The notes beneath the pieces were generated by a model. It was not told the DNA's origin, searched no databases, and worked only from the letters and a program-made list of their open reading frames with translations. A DNA stretch of 32,766 nt, taken from Caldilineaceae bacterium (GTDB taxonomy: Bacteria; Chloroflexota; Anaerolineae; Caldilineales; Caldilineaceae). The stretch spans positions 1 through 32,766 of the forward strand of contig JADLFO010000352.1 of assembly GCA_020845455.1 (NCBI GenBank), given 5' to 3'. A program made the position numbers and the translations under genes. Shown here piece after piece: positions 17,119-25,613 of this stretch (positions are counted from its first letter, which is position 1; each line of letters starts with the position of its first letter).

Positions 17119-17661
17119 TTAGTCGTCATCGCTATCCGGCAACTGGTCCGGATCCATATCGCTCAACAGCGCGATCAGATCGGCTGCGTCTGGTTCCTCG
17201 TAATCTTTGGCTGCTTCGATGTCCTGGAAAGCTTGGTGCGGGCTCATGTTGGCGAACAGGATCTGGTGCAGGCCCGGCAGGTAGCGATCACACGTGAACA
17301 CGTTTCGCAAGAAGAGGACGGCAATCATATATGATGTCATCGTTCCGGTGGCGCAATCGAGACTGGTGCGGAACCGGACCTCGCTGCCGGACGGCTCCAT
17401 TTCAAAGCTCCCCACGATCTTTCGGCAGTTGATGCGATTCAGATAATCGAGGACATCTGGCCGTTTCTTCACTGGGACGACGACCGGGAGGACAGACGAA
17501 ACATAAAAGATGGTATCCCGGATTTGGCAGAACGTATACCAATTGCCGTGTTGACCGGCAACGAGAGCGAGAAAGCGGGAGTGGCCAATTGAGTAGAATT
17601 CGAAGCCGCTCTCGTCACAAAACTGCTTGAACACAACCGCAATAGAATCACTGTCGGACAT
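17119..17661 (-). CDS. YbjN-like domain protein
   Basis: 180 residues with a type III secretion chaperone/YbjN-like fold in about 1-150: an initial helix (VVFKQFCDESGFEFYSI), strands through WYTFCQIRDTIFYVSSVLPV, the helix PDVLDYLNRINCR, and GSFEMEPSGSEVRFRTSLDC. The last 30 residues are strongly acidic (PDAADLIALLSDMDPDQLPD...) and probably disordered. YbjN-like proteins are small binding or chaperone-type proteins with little known biochemistry. AAGGA before the ATG supports the start. It diverges from the STAND gene across about 190 bases. Confidence 0.65.
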   Translation of the reverse strand: MSDSDSIAVVFKQFCDESGFEFYSIGHSRFLALVAGQHGNWYTFCQIRDTIFYVSSVLPVVVPVKKRPDVLDYLNRINCRKIVGSFEMEPSGSEVRFRTSLDCATGTMTSYMIAVLFLRNVFTCDRYLPGLHQILFANMSPHQAFQDIEAAKDYEEPDAADLIALLSDMDPDQLPDSDDD

Positions 17662-17810
17662 CTTGCGTTCCTTCTTGACGCATGAGGATTTTAAGGCGGG
17701 TTTGAGGCAGCATAGCTTCTGGCACTGGATACTATTGGAGTGCTACGGTAGCCTCATTGGCCGCAGTATCACCACAATATTCCAGAGCACATTGACGGTG
17801 CAGCAGATGA

Positions 17811-17833
17811 ACCATTGACAAAGTGTCAATGGT
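17811..17833. promoter_or_regulatory. palindrome upstream of the STAND gene (candidate operator)
   Basis: A perfect 10-bp inverted repeat, ACCATTGACA, with a 3-base spacer, ending 20 bases before the ATG at 17854. A further CATTGAC copy lies in direct orientation 23 bases upstream (17790-17796). The layout fits a dimeric repressor site, possibly for the XRE domain of the STAND protein itself. An RNA hairpin covering the ribosome-binding region is the alternative. Confidence 0.55.
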
Positions 17834-17853
17834 CTTGAAGAACACAAGCGGCT

Positions 17854-20238
17854 ATGGACAAATATAGGTTTGAGCAGCTAATCAAAGCCTACATAAGTCG
17901 AGACGGACGTTCCCAAGCAGCCATTGCCCGAAACCTAGGTTACAGACCCGACAGGTTCAATAAGTGGCTCATGGGTCCAAACCGTATGCCTTATACGGCA
18001 ATATGTGAGTTCTGTGAGTTACTGGGGCTGGATATTGCTAAACAGGTGGAGTTGTTGGATCTGGCAGGATATACCATTCCGCCAGCGATAATGGCTCAAT
18101 CGGCCGAGAATCGCAGTGTCAAATCCTCAATTCAAGTCGGCGGAGAGTCGGCTCCTAGCTTGCCTGCTATACCATTTCAGTTGCCGGATAGTGCGTCTGA
18201 ACATTTTATGGGTCGTCAAGATGAAATCGCACTTGTACTGGACGCACTGCATCCTGGACAAACGGTGACGCTACTTGGTCCTGGTGGGATGGGCAAGACG
18301 GAGATAGCCATCAAAGTAGTTGAGCGCCTATGGTCTGATGACGACCTGACCAACCGTTTTCCTGATGGGATCATCTTTTACAGCTTCTACGGAAAAGGGA
18401 AGGGCGAACCCGAGAAAGCCTTTGAACATATACTTGAGTGCTTTGGGGACAAACCGGGGAGTGCGCTGAAAGAAAACGCAATGAGTGTGCTGGCGCGACG
18501 CCAGACACTGTTAATACTTGACGGAACAGAATGCACCGATAATCTGCAAACGGTACTTGATGTTATGGGCAGAAGCTGCGGTGTCCTTATTACGACACAA
18601 CGCCGACTCCATATCCGCGGAGTGCCTGTAGAGATCAAGCCGCTATCACTCGAGCAAGCTACGAAGATCCTACAAGCTTATGCAGGAAGGTATGCGGATA
18701 ATGAAGAGGCGATTCGGCGCATCTATACCCTGGTTGATGGCCTTACCTTGGCTTTTGACTTGATTGGACGTTATCTTAGGAGCCAGGATGGACAAGAGGA
18801 CATTGTTGAATACTTAACCTGGCTGGAGGAGCAACCGCTAGAAGCGCTAGAGTTCGGTGAGCACCGGCGAGCAAGTATTCCCATCCTGATTGAAAGGAGC
18901 GTCTCCCACGTAAGCGCCGCAGCAGAGTCCATCTTGTCGCTCTTTGGGATTCTCGCCTTTGAATATGTACAGCGCCAAGTACTAGTAGAAGCGTTTGCGA
19001 CCAAGGAGAGTAAGCTCCGCAAACCACTCGCGCAACTAGTAGACTATGGCTTGCTCCTCCGGCAGAGCAATCTTTATAAGGTCCACCATGCATTGGTTCA
19101 TGCCTATGCCGAGGAACGCATGCGCGCTCCGGATGAAGCGGTCGCTTCCTTGGCGGCCTATTACGAACATTTTGTTGACGAACGAAGCAGATTCGGCCAA
19201 CAAGGCTTCCCCTACTTGGCCACGGAGCGTCCACACATTCTGGCCGTGATAAACGGCTGTGCCACGCGTAGTCAGTGGGAGATGGTGATGAGTCTAGTCG
19301 ATGCGATTGATACGTATCTCGACATCCAGGGGTACTGGATCGATCGAGCCACTGTACTGCAAACAGGCTTGGTCGCTGCCAGAACAAGCAAAGAGCGTCA
19401 AGTAGAAGGTGTCTTCTTAGGCAGCCTAGGCACTACGTATGTGTACTTGGGCGCGTACTCAACTGCGATAAGGCATTTTGAGCAAGCCTTGGCCATAGCA
19501 CGCGAAAGCGGCGACCGTCGCAGTGAAGGTAACCGTTTGAACAATCTTGCAGGATCTCACCTTTACCTGAGTCAATATCAGAAGGCTACCCAATACTACG
19601 AGCAGGCCCTGGCCATCGCGCGGGAAACTGGTGACCGCGAGACCGAAGGCAACTGCTTGGGTAATCTGGGCAATATTCACTTTGGCTTGAGCCAATTTCG
19701 GCAGGCTATCGAGTATCATCAGCAGGCTCTGATTATCCATCGCGAGATGGGTAACCGTCGAGGTGAAGGTGCCGTTCTTGGCAATTTGGGCAATGCGTAT
19801 GCAAACCTAGGCCAAGCGGAGAAGGCTATTGAGTATCACCAGCAGGCCCTGGCCATCGCGCGGGAAATTGGCAACCGCCGAGCTGAAGGCATATCCCTGG
19901 TCAACTTGGGACTTGCACATGCTGACTTGAGGCAGTATCACAAAGCCCTTGAATACTACGAGCAAGCTATGACGATCCAGCGCGAGATTGGTGATCGTCG
20001 GAGTGAATGCGCAGCCTTGGGCAACCTGGGCAGCGCATGTGCAGAGCTAGGTCAACACCAGGAAGCTATCGAGTATTACAAGCAGGCACTCGATGTAGCA
20101 CTGGAGATTGTCGACCGCGAGTCTGTGCTCACGTGTCTGCAAAGTATCAGGAGGGTTTATTCGAAGCTAGGTAAAGCCAGCGAAGCCATTGCCATCTATC
20201 ACCGGGCACTACAGTACCTGGCTGACCACAATGAGTGA
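17854..20238 (+). CDS. XRE / NB-ARC / TPR STAND-family NTPase
   Basis: 794 residues. An XRE-type helix-turn-helix fills about 1-70 (SQAAIARNLGYRPDRFNKWL). An NB-ARC-type ATPase starts near 120 with GRQDEI, Walker A GPGGMGKT (142-149) and Walker B LLILDG (Asp223), then LITTQRR as sensor and a winged-helix region near 330-420. Seven TPR-type units of 40 residues each fill about 510-790, with the shared core GNLG...AIEY..QAL.IAR. STAND proteins hold ATP in an off state and switch on when the repeat domain senses a ligand. With a DNA-binding head, this one is most likely a transcription regulator (AfsR/MalT-like logic). A defence role is possible. No clear Shine-Dalgarno. A palindrome lies 20 bases upstream. 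Codon use looks like that of its neighbours. Confidence 0.8.
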   Translation: MDKYRFEQLIKAYISRDGRSQAAIARNLGYRPDRFNKWLMGPNRMPYTAICEFCELLGLDIAKQVELLDLAGYTIPPAIMAQSAENRSVKSSIQVGGESAPSLPAIPFQLPDSASEHFMGRQDEIALVLDALHPGQTVTLLGPGGMGKTEIAIKVVERLWSDDDLTNRFPDGIIFYSFYGKGKGEPEKAFEHILECFGDKPGSALKENAMSVLARRQTLLILDGTECTDNLQTVLDVMGRSCGVLITTQRRLHIRGVPVEIKPLSLEQATKILQAYAGRYADNEEAIRRIYTLVDGLTLAFDLIGRYLRSQDGQEDIVEYLTWLEEQPLEALEFGEHRRASIPILIERSVSHVSAAAESILSLFGILAFEYVQRQVLVEAFATKESKLRKPLAQLVDYGLLLRQSNLYKVHHALVHAYAEERMRAPDEAVASLAAYYEHFVDERSRFGQQGFPYLATERPHILAVINGCATRSQWEMVMSLVDAIDTYLDIQGYWIDRATVLQTGLVAARTSKERQVEGVFLGSLGTTYVYLGAYSTAIRHFEQALAIARESGDRRSEGNRLNNLAGSHLYLSQYQKATQYYEQALAIARETGDRETEGNCLGNLGNIHFGLSQFRQAIEYHQQALIIHREMGNRRGEGAVLGNLGNAYANLGQAEKAIEYHQQALAIAREIGNRRAEGISLVNLGLAHADLRQYHKALEYYEQAMTIQREIGDRRSECAALGNLGSACAELGQHQEAIEYYKQALDVALEIVDRESVLTCLQSIRRVYSKLGKASEAIAIYHRALQYLADHNE

Positions 20239-20314
20239 GTCTGGTAACAAACCTGAAGAGGGAAACTGCCCTAGACACGCACAATGCAGGGCAAAAACAC
20301 CTCCTACCCATTGT

Positions 20315-20659
20315 TTATTCCTGTCGCGGGATTTCCTCCCAAGGCAAATGAAAGAATCCCGGCTCGCTGCGATCAATCAAGCAATATTGATCAAGTTCTC
20401 TGATGGCCGCGTCCAGGTCAATGCCGTCATTTACGGCGTATTCTTCGAGTAACTGCATATCTTCCGCACCAATCAACAACTCTCTGAACAACCATTGTCC
20501 ATGAGATGATAGGTCTTTCGTCCAATCGATGCCCTTCATATCTAGATAGGTGCTGTGATGATTGACAGGTTCAGTTTGGCTGTTTGGGTCTTCAGGGTTA
20601 GCTCCTCTCTCTTTTTCGCCTCCTGTTTGGTCCGAAAATGGTAGTTCGGGGGATGACAT
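20315..20659 (-). CDS. hypothetical soluble protein
   Basis: 114 residues starting MSSPELPFSDQTGGEKERG. The first 40 residues are polar and likely disordered. The rest is helical (SHGQWLFRELLIGAEDMQLL, DGIDLDAAIRELDQY), ending HLPWEEIPRQE. No family recognised. The start at 20659 is preferred because TGGTATAAT (a consensus extended -10) lies 9 bases ahead and AGGGGGT lies between. The frame is open further upstream but without such signals. It faces the STAND gene tail to tail, 76 bases away. Confidence 0.6.
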   Translation of the reverse strand: MSSPELPFSDQTGGEKERGANPEDPNSQTEPVNHHSTYLDMKGIDWTKDLSSHGQWLFRELLIGAEDMQLLEEYAVNDGIDLDAAIRELDQYCLIDRSEPGFFHLPWEEIPRQE

Positions 20660-20668
20660 AAACCCCCT

Positions 20669-20677
20669 ATTATACCA
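20669..20677 (-). promoter_or_regulatory. extended -10 box of the 114-residue gene
   Basis: TGGTATAAT on the minus strand, a full consensus -10 with TGn extension, 9 bases before the ATG at 20659. The leader would be only about 2-3 bases. A weak -35-like TGGAAT lies 17 bases further upstream. Confidence 0.55.
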
Positions 20678-20858
20678 TCCGGGCCTCCTGGATTCCACCG
20701 ATAACTTGAAAAAACCTCTCCTGGCCGTGTCACAAAGTCTAGCCTTGACGGTCTGAGCGTGCCCTGGGAGTGCCAGTGCTTGCAGGACCGGCTTTCCTTG
20801 CTGATTTAGAGTACACACAGTGTAGCGGGTAAAACTCGAAGTAATCCTTTTCATCAAA

Positions 20859-21348
20859 TCACGCACATCTGAACAGCTTCAAGGGCAGCCTGGTGTGTGA
20901 TGCCAACGCGATGGCATAGATCATGCGTTGGCTCACCGACTCGACGAGTTTCAGTTCGACCAAGCGCTGGACCAAGCTGCGCAAGGTCCAGCGGCTTTGG
21001 CCCTTCAGTGGGGCGCTACAGGCAAGCATGATGAGCTGCGCTTCGACCTCGCCCGTGAGCCTGGGCTTGGCACCCAGCCGTGGCTTGTCATACAGCGCGG
21101 TCCGCAGGCCTGCCTGTGGCAAGGCGGCGACGGACGTTGCCTACGGTGCTCTCACTACACAACAGCCCTTCGGCGATCTCAGCAGCCTTACGTGGTGCAC
21201 GTTGGCTGCAGTCACTCAGGAGCAGAATGCGGGCCAGTGTTTGCACGCGGGCGGGCGACAGCCCGTTGCGCAGCATCGCTTCCAGTTGATGGCGTTGCTC
21301 AGACGTGAGGTGAACATGTTCATGTTGGCACATGCCGCCACTGTACAC
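20859..21348 (-). pseudogene. IS630-family transposase remnant, frameshifted and 3'-truncated
   Basis: Two overlapping frames together give an IS630-type N-terminus. The first (21088-21348) holds LTSEQRHQLEAMLRNG, then LARILLLSD and a helix-turn-helix ending RRRLATG. The second (20859-21122) resumes with LYDKPRLGAKPRLTGEVEAQ and LKGQSRWTLRSLVQRLVEL. A frameshift near 21105 separates them. Homology stops around VESVSQ (about 20930), and the whole DDE catalytic domain is missing. This is an inactive remnant of an insertion sequence. Confidence 0.75.
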
Positions 21349-21618
21349 GCATCCACCGCCAACCTGCCATCTCTAGCTTTACTGAGCACTGAGGCAAATG
21401 GCAGATAATTGTTGATTCGATTCAGCTTATCGACAACGGGATGATTACCGCGGTGGGACGAGAGGGGAACGAATTGCGGAATGTCGGGTACAAAGACACG
21501 CTTGGCACTTATCGCTCTGAATTGAGTAGGAGAGGGCAGACGGTTGGCTATCCTGAGCACATGGAGCAAGTCTGGGGTGATTGAGCGTGTGGAGGAATTG
21601 TGGCCTTTGACACACGTG
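21349..21618. other. no gene seen between transposase remnant and MerR gene
   Basis: Open frames cross this stretch on the minus strand but show no ribosome-binding site, domain or motif I recognise. It may contain the outer end of the IS630 element and decayed sequence. Confidence 0.4.
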
Positions 21619-22344
21619 CTAAATCTGATCCTCAAAGTGATGGGTGTCTACTTGAACACACAAGCGGTAAAGTGCAGATATACCTTTAATTTGGTCTCTG
21701 TTTGTCTGATCCAGATACTGTTCAATGCCTTTTGTCATTTCATGGATCTTGCTTTGGTCATCATAATCAAATTGTTGGATGCCCTCTTTGATATTGTCAA
21801 TGCAATGTTTTTCACCAGTGGCGCACAAGGAGAGCTTTAGTGCATAGATGGTCAGAGCTTGTCTGATATGCTCTGCGGTATACATTCGATAGCTATTCCC
21901 ACCACAGCGATGTGCCGATAGAAGACCAACCCTGTCCCAATGGCGAATCGTTGCCACCGGTATCCCTGTTTCACGGCTGACATCGTTTATCGTCAGCGCT
22001 GCCAGCTTTACGTCGATTGGCGTTCCAACCCTATGCAGGAGTTTCCATGAGATGTTATTGAAGATGATCCTTTGCTGATGTAATTCTGCTTGGGCATCGT
22101 TTACTAGCCATAGAGCGGAATCTATCTTTCGTGCCATCACCTCTCTTAAGATTTTTACCGTATGCGTCAGCGTGAAGCCCACTAACATTTCTCGGATGCA
22201 AACAAAATAGGCAAAATGCTCTTCGGTGTAGACTCTATGCCCAGAGGCGCTACGCGCTACTTTCGGGATCATGCCGCAATCTTCGTAATTTCTTAATGCA
22301 GCGGCACTGACGTCGAGCTTGCGTGCAATGTCGATTGGTCGCAC
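21619..22344 (-). CDS. transcription regulator with two MerR-type DNA-binding domains
   Basis: 241 residues from the GTG at 22344, which GGAGG precedes by 9 bases. An in-frame TTG at 22350 is too close to that site. The first MerR-type winged helix lies at about 1-70: IDIARKLDVSAAALRNYEDC and GHRVYTEEHFAYF. A second complete one lies at about 118-185: LTINDVSRETGIPVATIRHW, then GLLSAHRCGGNSYRMYTAEH. Single MerR proteins dimerise to bind a palindrome. Two domains in one chain suggest an internal pseudo-dimer or two different targets. No effector-binding domain is evident. The gene begins exactly where an alcohol dehydrogenase pseudogene loses homology, so it probably arrived by insertion or recombination there. 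A+T content appears higher than in the catabolic genes. Confidence 0.8.
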   Translation of the reverse strand: MRPIDIARKLDVSAAALRNYEDCGMIPKVARSASGHRVYTEEHFAYFVCIREMLVGFTLTHTVKILREVMARKIDSALWLVNDAQAELHQQRIIFNNISWKLLHRVGTPIDVKLAALTINDVSRETGIPVATIRHWDRVGLLSAHRCGGNSYRMYTAEHIRQALTIYALKLSLCATGEKHCIDNIKEGIQQFDYDDQSKIHEMTKGIEQYLDQTNRDQIKGISALYRLCVQVDTHHFEDQI

Positions 22345-22351
22345 AGCCAAT

Positions 22352-23060
22352 TTCCTCCGTCGTGGAAGACGGCGTCCACGCCGTGGACGCTAGCGACATC
22401 GCGCACCACCGCGACCGCATCCGTTATCTTCGGGTTGAGTGCGAGGTCGGCGCCCGAGCGGCGGACAAATTCCAGCCGCCCGCCGCAGAGGTCGAGCATG
22501 ATCACCGGTTGGCAGCTGGACCAGTAGGCAAACTGGGTGATCAGCTGACCGCCCCGTTTATCTGCAACGCGACTTTGCGCACGTCATACAAGGCGACGCT
22601 ACCCAGGACAGCAAAGCTGGCGGCGGGCGAGTCCAAGGCATCGGATACTGCCTGCCAATACTCCGGGCCAGTCTGAATTGAGATTGTGCTTGAGATGGCT
22701 GCCGTAGCGGCCCATGCGCACAATCCGTTGGCCGACATGCGGCTCGTGTAGCTCTGGTCCGACGGCGATCACCGTTCCCCCATTCGAATTATCGGACGGG
22801 TTGGTCACGGAAGGCGCTCAACTGCCCGGGCAGGTTTGACGTCTCGGTGCCGGCACAGACCAGCAAAGGGTTGGTCTGCACTCAGGTTTTATATGCCGCC
22901 GGCTCGTCCACGGCATACGGCTTGGTGACCACCTGCTCTGGATCAACAAAGGCGACGAGTTGGGCGCTAAGGGCTTATTAGCCACACACACCCGGCAATA
23001 CGGGCGCAACTGGTCATCTTGGCGCTGCTTAGACAGAACGCTCCAGCGTGATGCGGGCAT
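22352..23060 (-). pseudogene. decayed zinc-dependent alcohol dehydrogenase
   Basis: Fragments in several frames line up with a medium-chain, zinc-type dehydrogenase: a segment near 22860 (VCAGTETSNLPGQ), then GGTVIAVGPELHEPHVGQRI and SHLKHNLNSDW, then SPAASFAVLGSVALYDVRKV, then QLITQFAYWSSCQPVIMLDL and RRSGADLALNPK, ending VDAVFHDGGN. Frameshifts separate the pieces, and a small deletion between ALQINGAV and QLITQF removes the glycine-rich NAD(P)-binding motif. The C-terminal third is absent: homology stops at the ribosome-binding site of the MerR gene. It probably once belonged to the catabolic operon upstream, oxidising a sugar or polyol. Confidence 0.75.
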
Positions 23061-23176
23061 GACTGGTCCCCTGCGAGACCTTGAGGCGCTAATTGTCCAA
23101 TGCCCAGCCCCGACCGGGCAGATGGAATAATGCTTGCTTCACCAACACGCTATCGCGGCCGCGTATCTGTTACCGA

Positions 23177-24322
23177 TCAGCTCATTCCCCACCACTCGGT
23201 ATAGATACGGGCGAGTTTTTCCAATTCGGCGAACGTGACCCACTCCTCTGGGCCATGGGCCTGTTCGATCGAGCCCGGCCCCAGCACCACCCACTCCCGG
23301 GCTACTTCACCGTAGGCCCAGGCATTGGTGCCGTAGTGCACGACGGTCGGCGCTTCGCCTGACCAGCGGGCGAACTGCTGGACCAGCTCTACGTCAGGCG
23401 GCTGGAGGGCGGCTGCGGTCTCACGCAGCACGGTCACCGACAGGGGTAGCGACGAAGCCGCCTGGGCAAGCTCCCGGAGCGCCCTGGAGACGTCACCGGT
23501 TTGTTCGCCGGCTACAATGCGGCGGTCGACGGCAAACCGGCACAGGTCCGGCACCACATTGATCCCGTTTCCCCCATGGATCCAAGAGACCGTGAGCGTC
23601 GGCCGGCCCAAGGCACTCTCCGGGATGGTTTCTTCAGATTGCAGGCGGCGATGTTCCTCGTCCAGTGCCACCACCACTCGGGCGGCCGTCGTGACCGCGT
23701 TTTGACCGAGCTGGGGCTGAGAGGTGTGGGCCGCCCGGCCATGCACCTGGAATTCGAGACGGCAATTGCCCCGATTGCCATAGACGGGCGCGCACAGGGT
23801 AGGCTCGGCCACGATCATCTGGTCTAGCTGGATCCGCCGGTTGCGCATCCAGGCAGCTGCCGCCGGCGCCCCCCGGGCGCCGGTCTCCTCGTCGATTGTA
23901 GCCGCCACTAACAGATTGGCGCGTGGCCTTTGCTGCCCTTGATGGGCCGCCTCGAGCAAGGCCAAGACTACCGCCAGGGTCGCTTTGGTGTCGACCGCAC
24001 CCCGGCCATAGACCCGGCCGTGGGCGATACGGCCATCGAATGGATCGCTGATCATCTGTTCCACGCCGACCGTGTCCAAATGCACATCGATGCCGAACCA
24101 CCGATCCTCCCGGCCGGGCCAGAGGCCATACACATTCGGCCGATCGGGCAGCACCTCCTCCTGGTACACCGTCCCGCCGAACGCTTGAAACCAGCCGGCG
24201 ACCGCGGTCGCCAAACGGGCCTCGCCGGGAAGACCGGCCCGAGGTCCTGCCTGATCGGGCGTAACGCTCGGGATCTGGACGAGACAGCTCAGCCAGTGGG
24301 CCAACGTATGGCCGGAGATCAT
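23177..24322 (-). CDS. M20 family metallopeptidase/deacylase (ArgE/DapE-like)
   Basis: 381 residues, full length for M20 enzymes. The two-zinc site is intact: His81 (IDVHLDTVG), Asp111 (GRGAVDTKA), catalytic Glu145 with Glu146 (IDEETG), Glu173 (VAEP) and His356 (EQAHGPEEWV). The dimerisation lid occupies about 184-290 (CRLEFQVHGRAAHTS...). Enzymes of this group hydrolyse N-acyl amino acids, short peptides or related amides. The substrate cannot be told here. AGGAGG precedes the ATG, and it lies 13 bases after the PmoA-like gene, so it is the last intact gene of the ABC operon. An amidase in a sugar operon could free an amine-linked or N-acylated compound. That is inference. Confidence 0.85.
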   Translation of the reverse strand: MISGHTLAHWLSCLVQIPSVTPDQAGPRAGLPGEARLATAVAGWFQAFGGTVYQEEVLPDRPNVYGLWPGREDRWFGIDVHLDTVGVEQMISDPFDGRIAHGRVYGRGAVDTKATLAVVLALLEAAHQGQQRPRANLLVAATIDEETGARGAPAAAAWMRNRRIQLDQMIVAEPTLCAPVYGNRGNCRLEFQVHGRAAHTSQPQLGQNAVTTAARVVVALDEEHRRLQSEETIPESALGRPTLTVSWIHGGNGINVVPDLCRFAVDRRIVAGEQTGDVSRALRELAQAASSLPLSVTVLRETAAALQPPDVELVQQFARWSGEAPTVVHYGTNAWAYGEVAREWVVLGPGSIEQAHGPEEWVTFAELEKLARIYTEWWGMS

Positions 24323-24335
24323 GATCGGCCTCCTT

Positions 24336-25553
24336 CTATACAGGCCCGGACTTCACCTCGCCGAGCACCACAAGACAGGGGTGGGCATAGTCATGCCAAG
24401 CCTGCTGTACCCGGCCCTCGGCGGCGTCGCCCTTGTGGATATAGGCGCGATAGCGCAGGATGACGGCGCCCCCGCGGTGGTCATCATCCTGCGGATACTC
24501 CCGCCAGATGCTCATGGGCCCGTATCCCTGGGCGTGCGCCTTAAATGGATACCCCGGATTGGCAGGGTGATCGAAGAGGGCAATGCCGTTCCAGTCAGCA
24601 CCCACAGGGCCCGAAAAGTCGACCCACGGCTCCTCGCCCCCGTCCTCGATCTTGCCTGGGTTCTCCATCGGTCGGGTCACGGGAGAGGGCTTGGCCCAGC
24701 CCGCCGTGGCGTCCACCATGCGCATGGATGGGGCCACCCGGCACGCGAACACGACCCCCCGGCTGCCCTGGTCCTGGGGCTCCTCGACGCGCATGAGCCA
24801 GTCAATCATCTGGGTCGTCTCGGTAGGCGCATAGACGCGCAAGACGCGCGTTTCACGCGCAAAGGGTGTGCCGTCCGGCTTCCGATAGATCAGCCGCTCC
24901 TGGATCAACCCGTAGACCCAGCCAAAGGTGAAGCGCTCAAAGCTCTTGTGGGTGATCCGTCCCGCAGGCCCGCGTCGCGGCAGGATCCGTTCGTCTTCAC
25001 ACCAGAGATTGACACTGTTCTTGTCCATCGAGCCATAGGCAGCCCAAAGTCCGTGGTGGAAGTGATGTCCTTCGCCATCGTGGGTCCGGTCACGGACCAC
25101 ACTGCCACCGGGGCCGCAGATCGGGTAGAAATAGGGCTTCCACGGGTCCCGGTAGTTGTACCGACACAGCTCGCGCTGGTTCTTGGCAAATAGGACCGCC
25201 CGCCCCAGATCGGTGACGACGACCCGGTCGGTAAAGTCGTTCTTGCTTGGCGGCGCCGGGCGGGTTCCCGGGGCGAGCACGGCAAATGTCAAGCGGATCG
25301 GACGTGTTCCGCCCGCAGGGATCGTTCCACCCGCGATGAGACTCAACCGATCACCTTCCACCTGAACCGGCAGGAAGTCACCCGACTGTGCGTCGCGCGC
25401 ACACAGGCTGAAGGGGTCAAACTGCCCCGTGATGCCAGCGTGCCACAGACGAGTATTGAGATCGAAGGCCGGTACATCTATCACCGGATTGACCCGCTCC
25501 ATGGGTCCTGCCTGGATCGTCAGCTCTAGCTCACAGTGCTGCGCGCTACCCAC
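24336..25553 (-). CDS. PmoA / DUF6807 family protein
   Basis: 405 residues, starting with GTG at 25553 after GGAGG. The first 160 residues are beta-rich. The second half contains the family's signature, PYFYPICGPGG (about 136-146) and GEGHHFHHGLWAAYGSMDKN with NLWCED, where the His cluster could bind a metal or substrate. The 'methane oxygenase PmoA' label attached to this family is misleading. Members occur beside Gfo/Idh oxidoreductases and sugar transporters in bacteria that degrade plant carbohydrate, with no proven reaction. It sits between the permease and peptidase genes of the operon. No signal peptide is seen, so it acts in the cytoplasm. Confidence 0.75.
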   Translation of the reverse strand: MGSAQHCELELTIQAGPMERVNPVIDVPAFDLNTRLWHAGITGQFDPFSLCARDAQSGDFLPVQVEGDRLSLIAGGTIPAGGTRPIRLTFAVLAPGTRPAPPSKNDFTDRVVVTDLGRAVLFAKNQRELCRYNYRDPWKPYFYPICGPGGSVVRDRTHDGEGHHFHHGLWAAYGSMDKNSVNLWCEDERILPRRGPAGRITHKSFERFTFGWVYGLIQERLIYRKPDGTPFARETRVLRVYAPTETTQMIDWLMRVEEPQDQGSRGVVFACRVAPSMRMVDATAGWAKPSPVTRPMENPGKIEDGGEEPWVDFSGPVGADWNGIALFDHPANPGYPFKAHAQGYGPMSIWREYPQDDDHRGGAVILRYRAYIHKGDAAEGRVQQAWHDYAHPCLVVLGEVKSGPV

Positions 25554-25613
25554 GCTATGCCTCCTAACACCCTGCTGCGTATCTAATGCATGGATGAATT
25601 GCGGTTACGATTG

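Noticed and set aside
19400-20220. CRISPR-like or tandem DNA repeat
   Set aside because: The 120-base periodicity is in frame and encodes 40-residue TPR units. There are no identical short repeats with unique spacers.
21216-21635. 139-codon minus-strand ORF next to the MerR gene
   Set aside because: It runs through the transposase remnant in another frame and has no recognisable motif or ribosome-binding site.
24321-25193. Long plus-strand ORF opposite the PmoA/DUF6807 gene
   Set aside because: It is a shadow caused by GC-rich codons. The minus-strand protein has clear family motifs and a Shine-Dalgarno.
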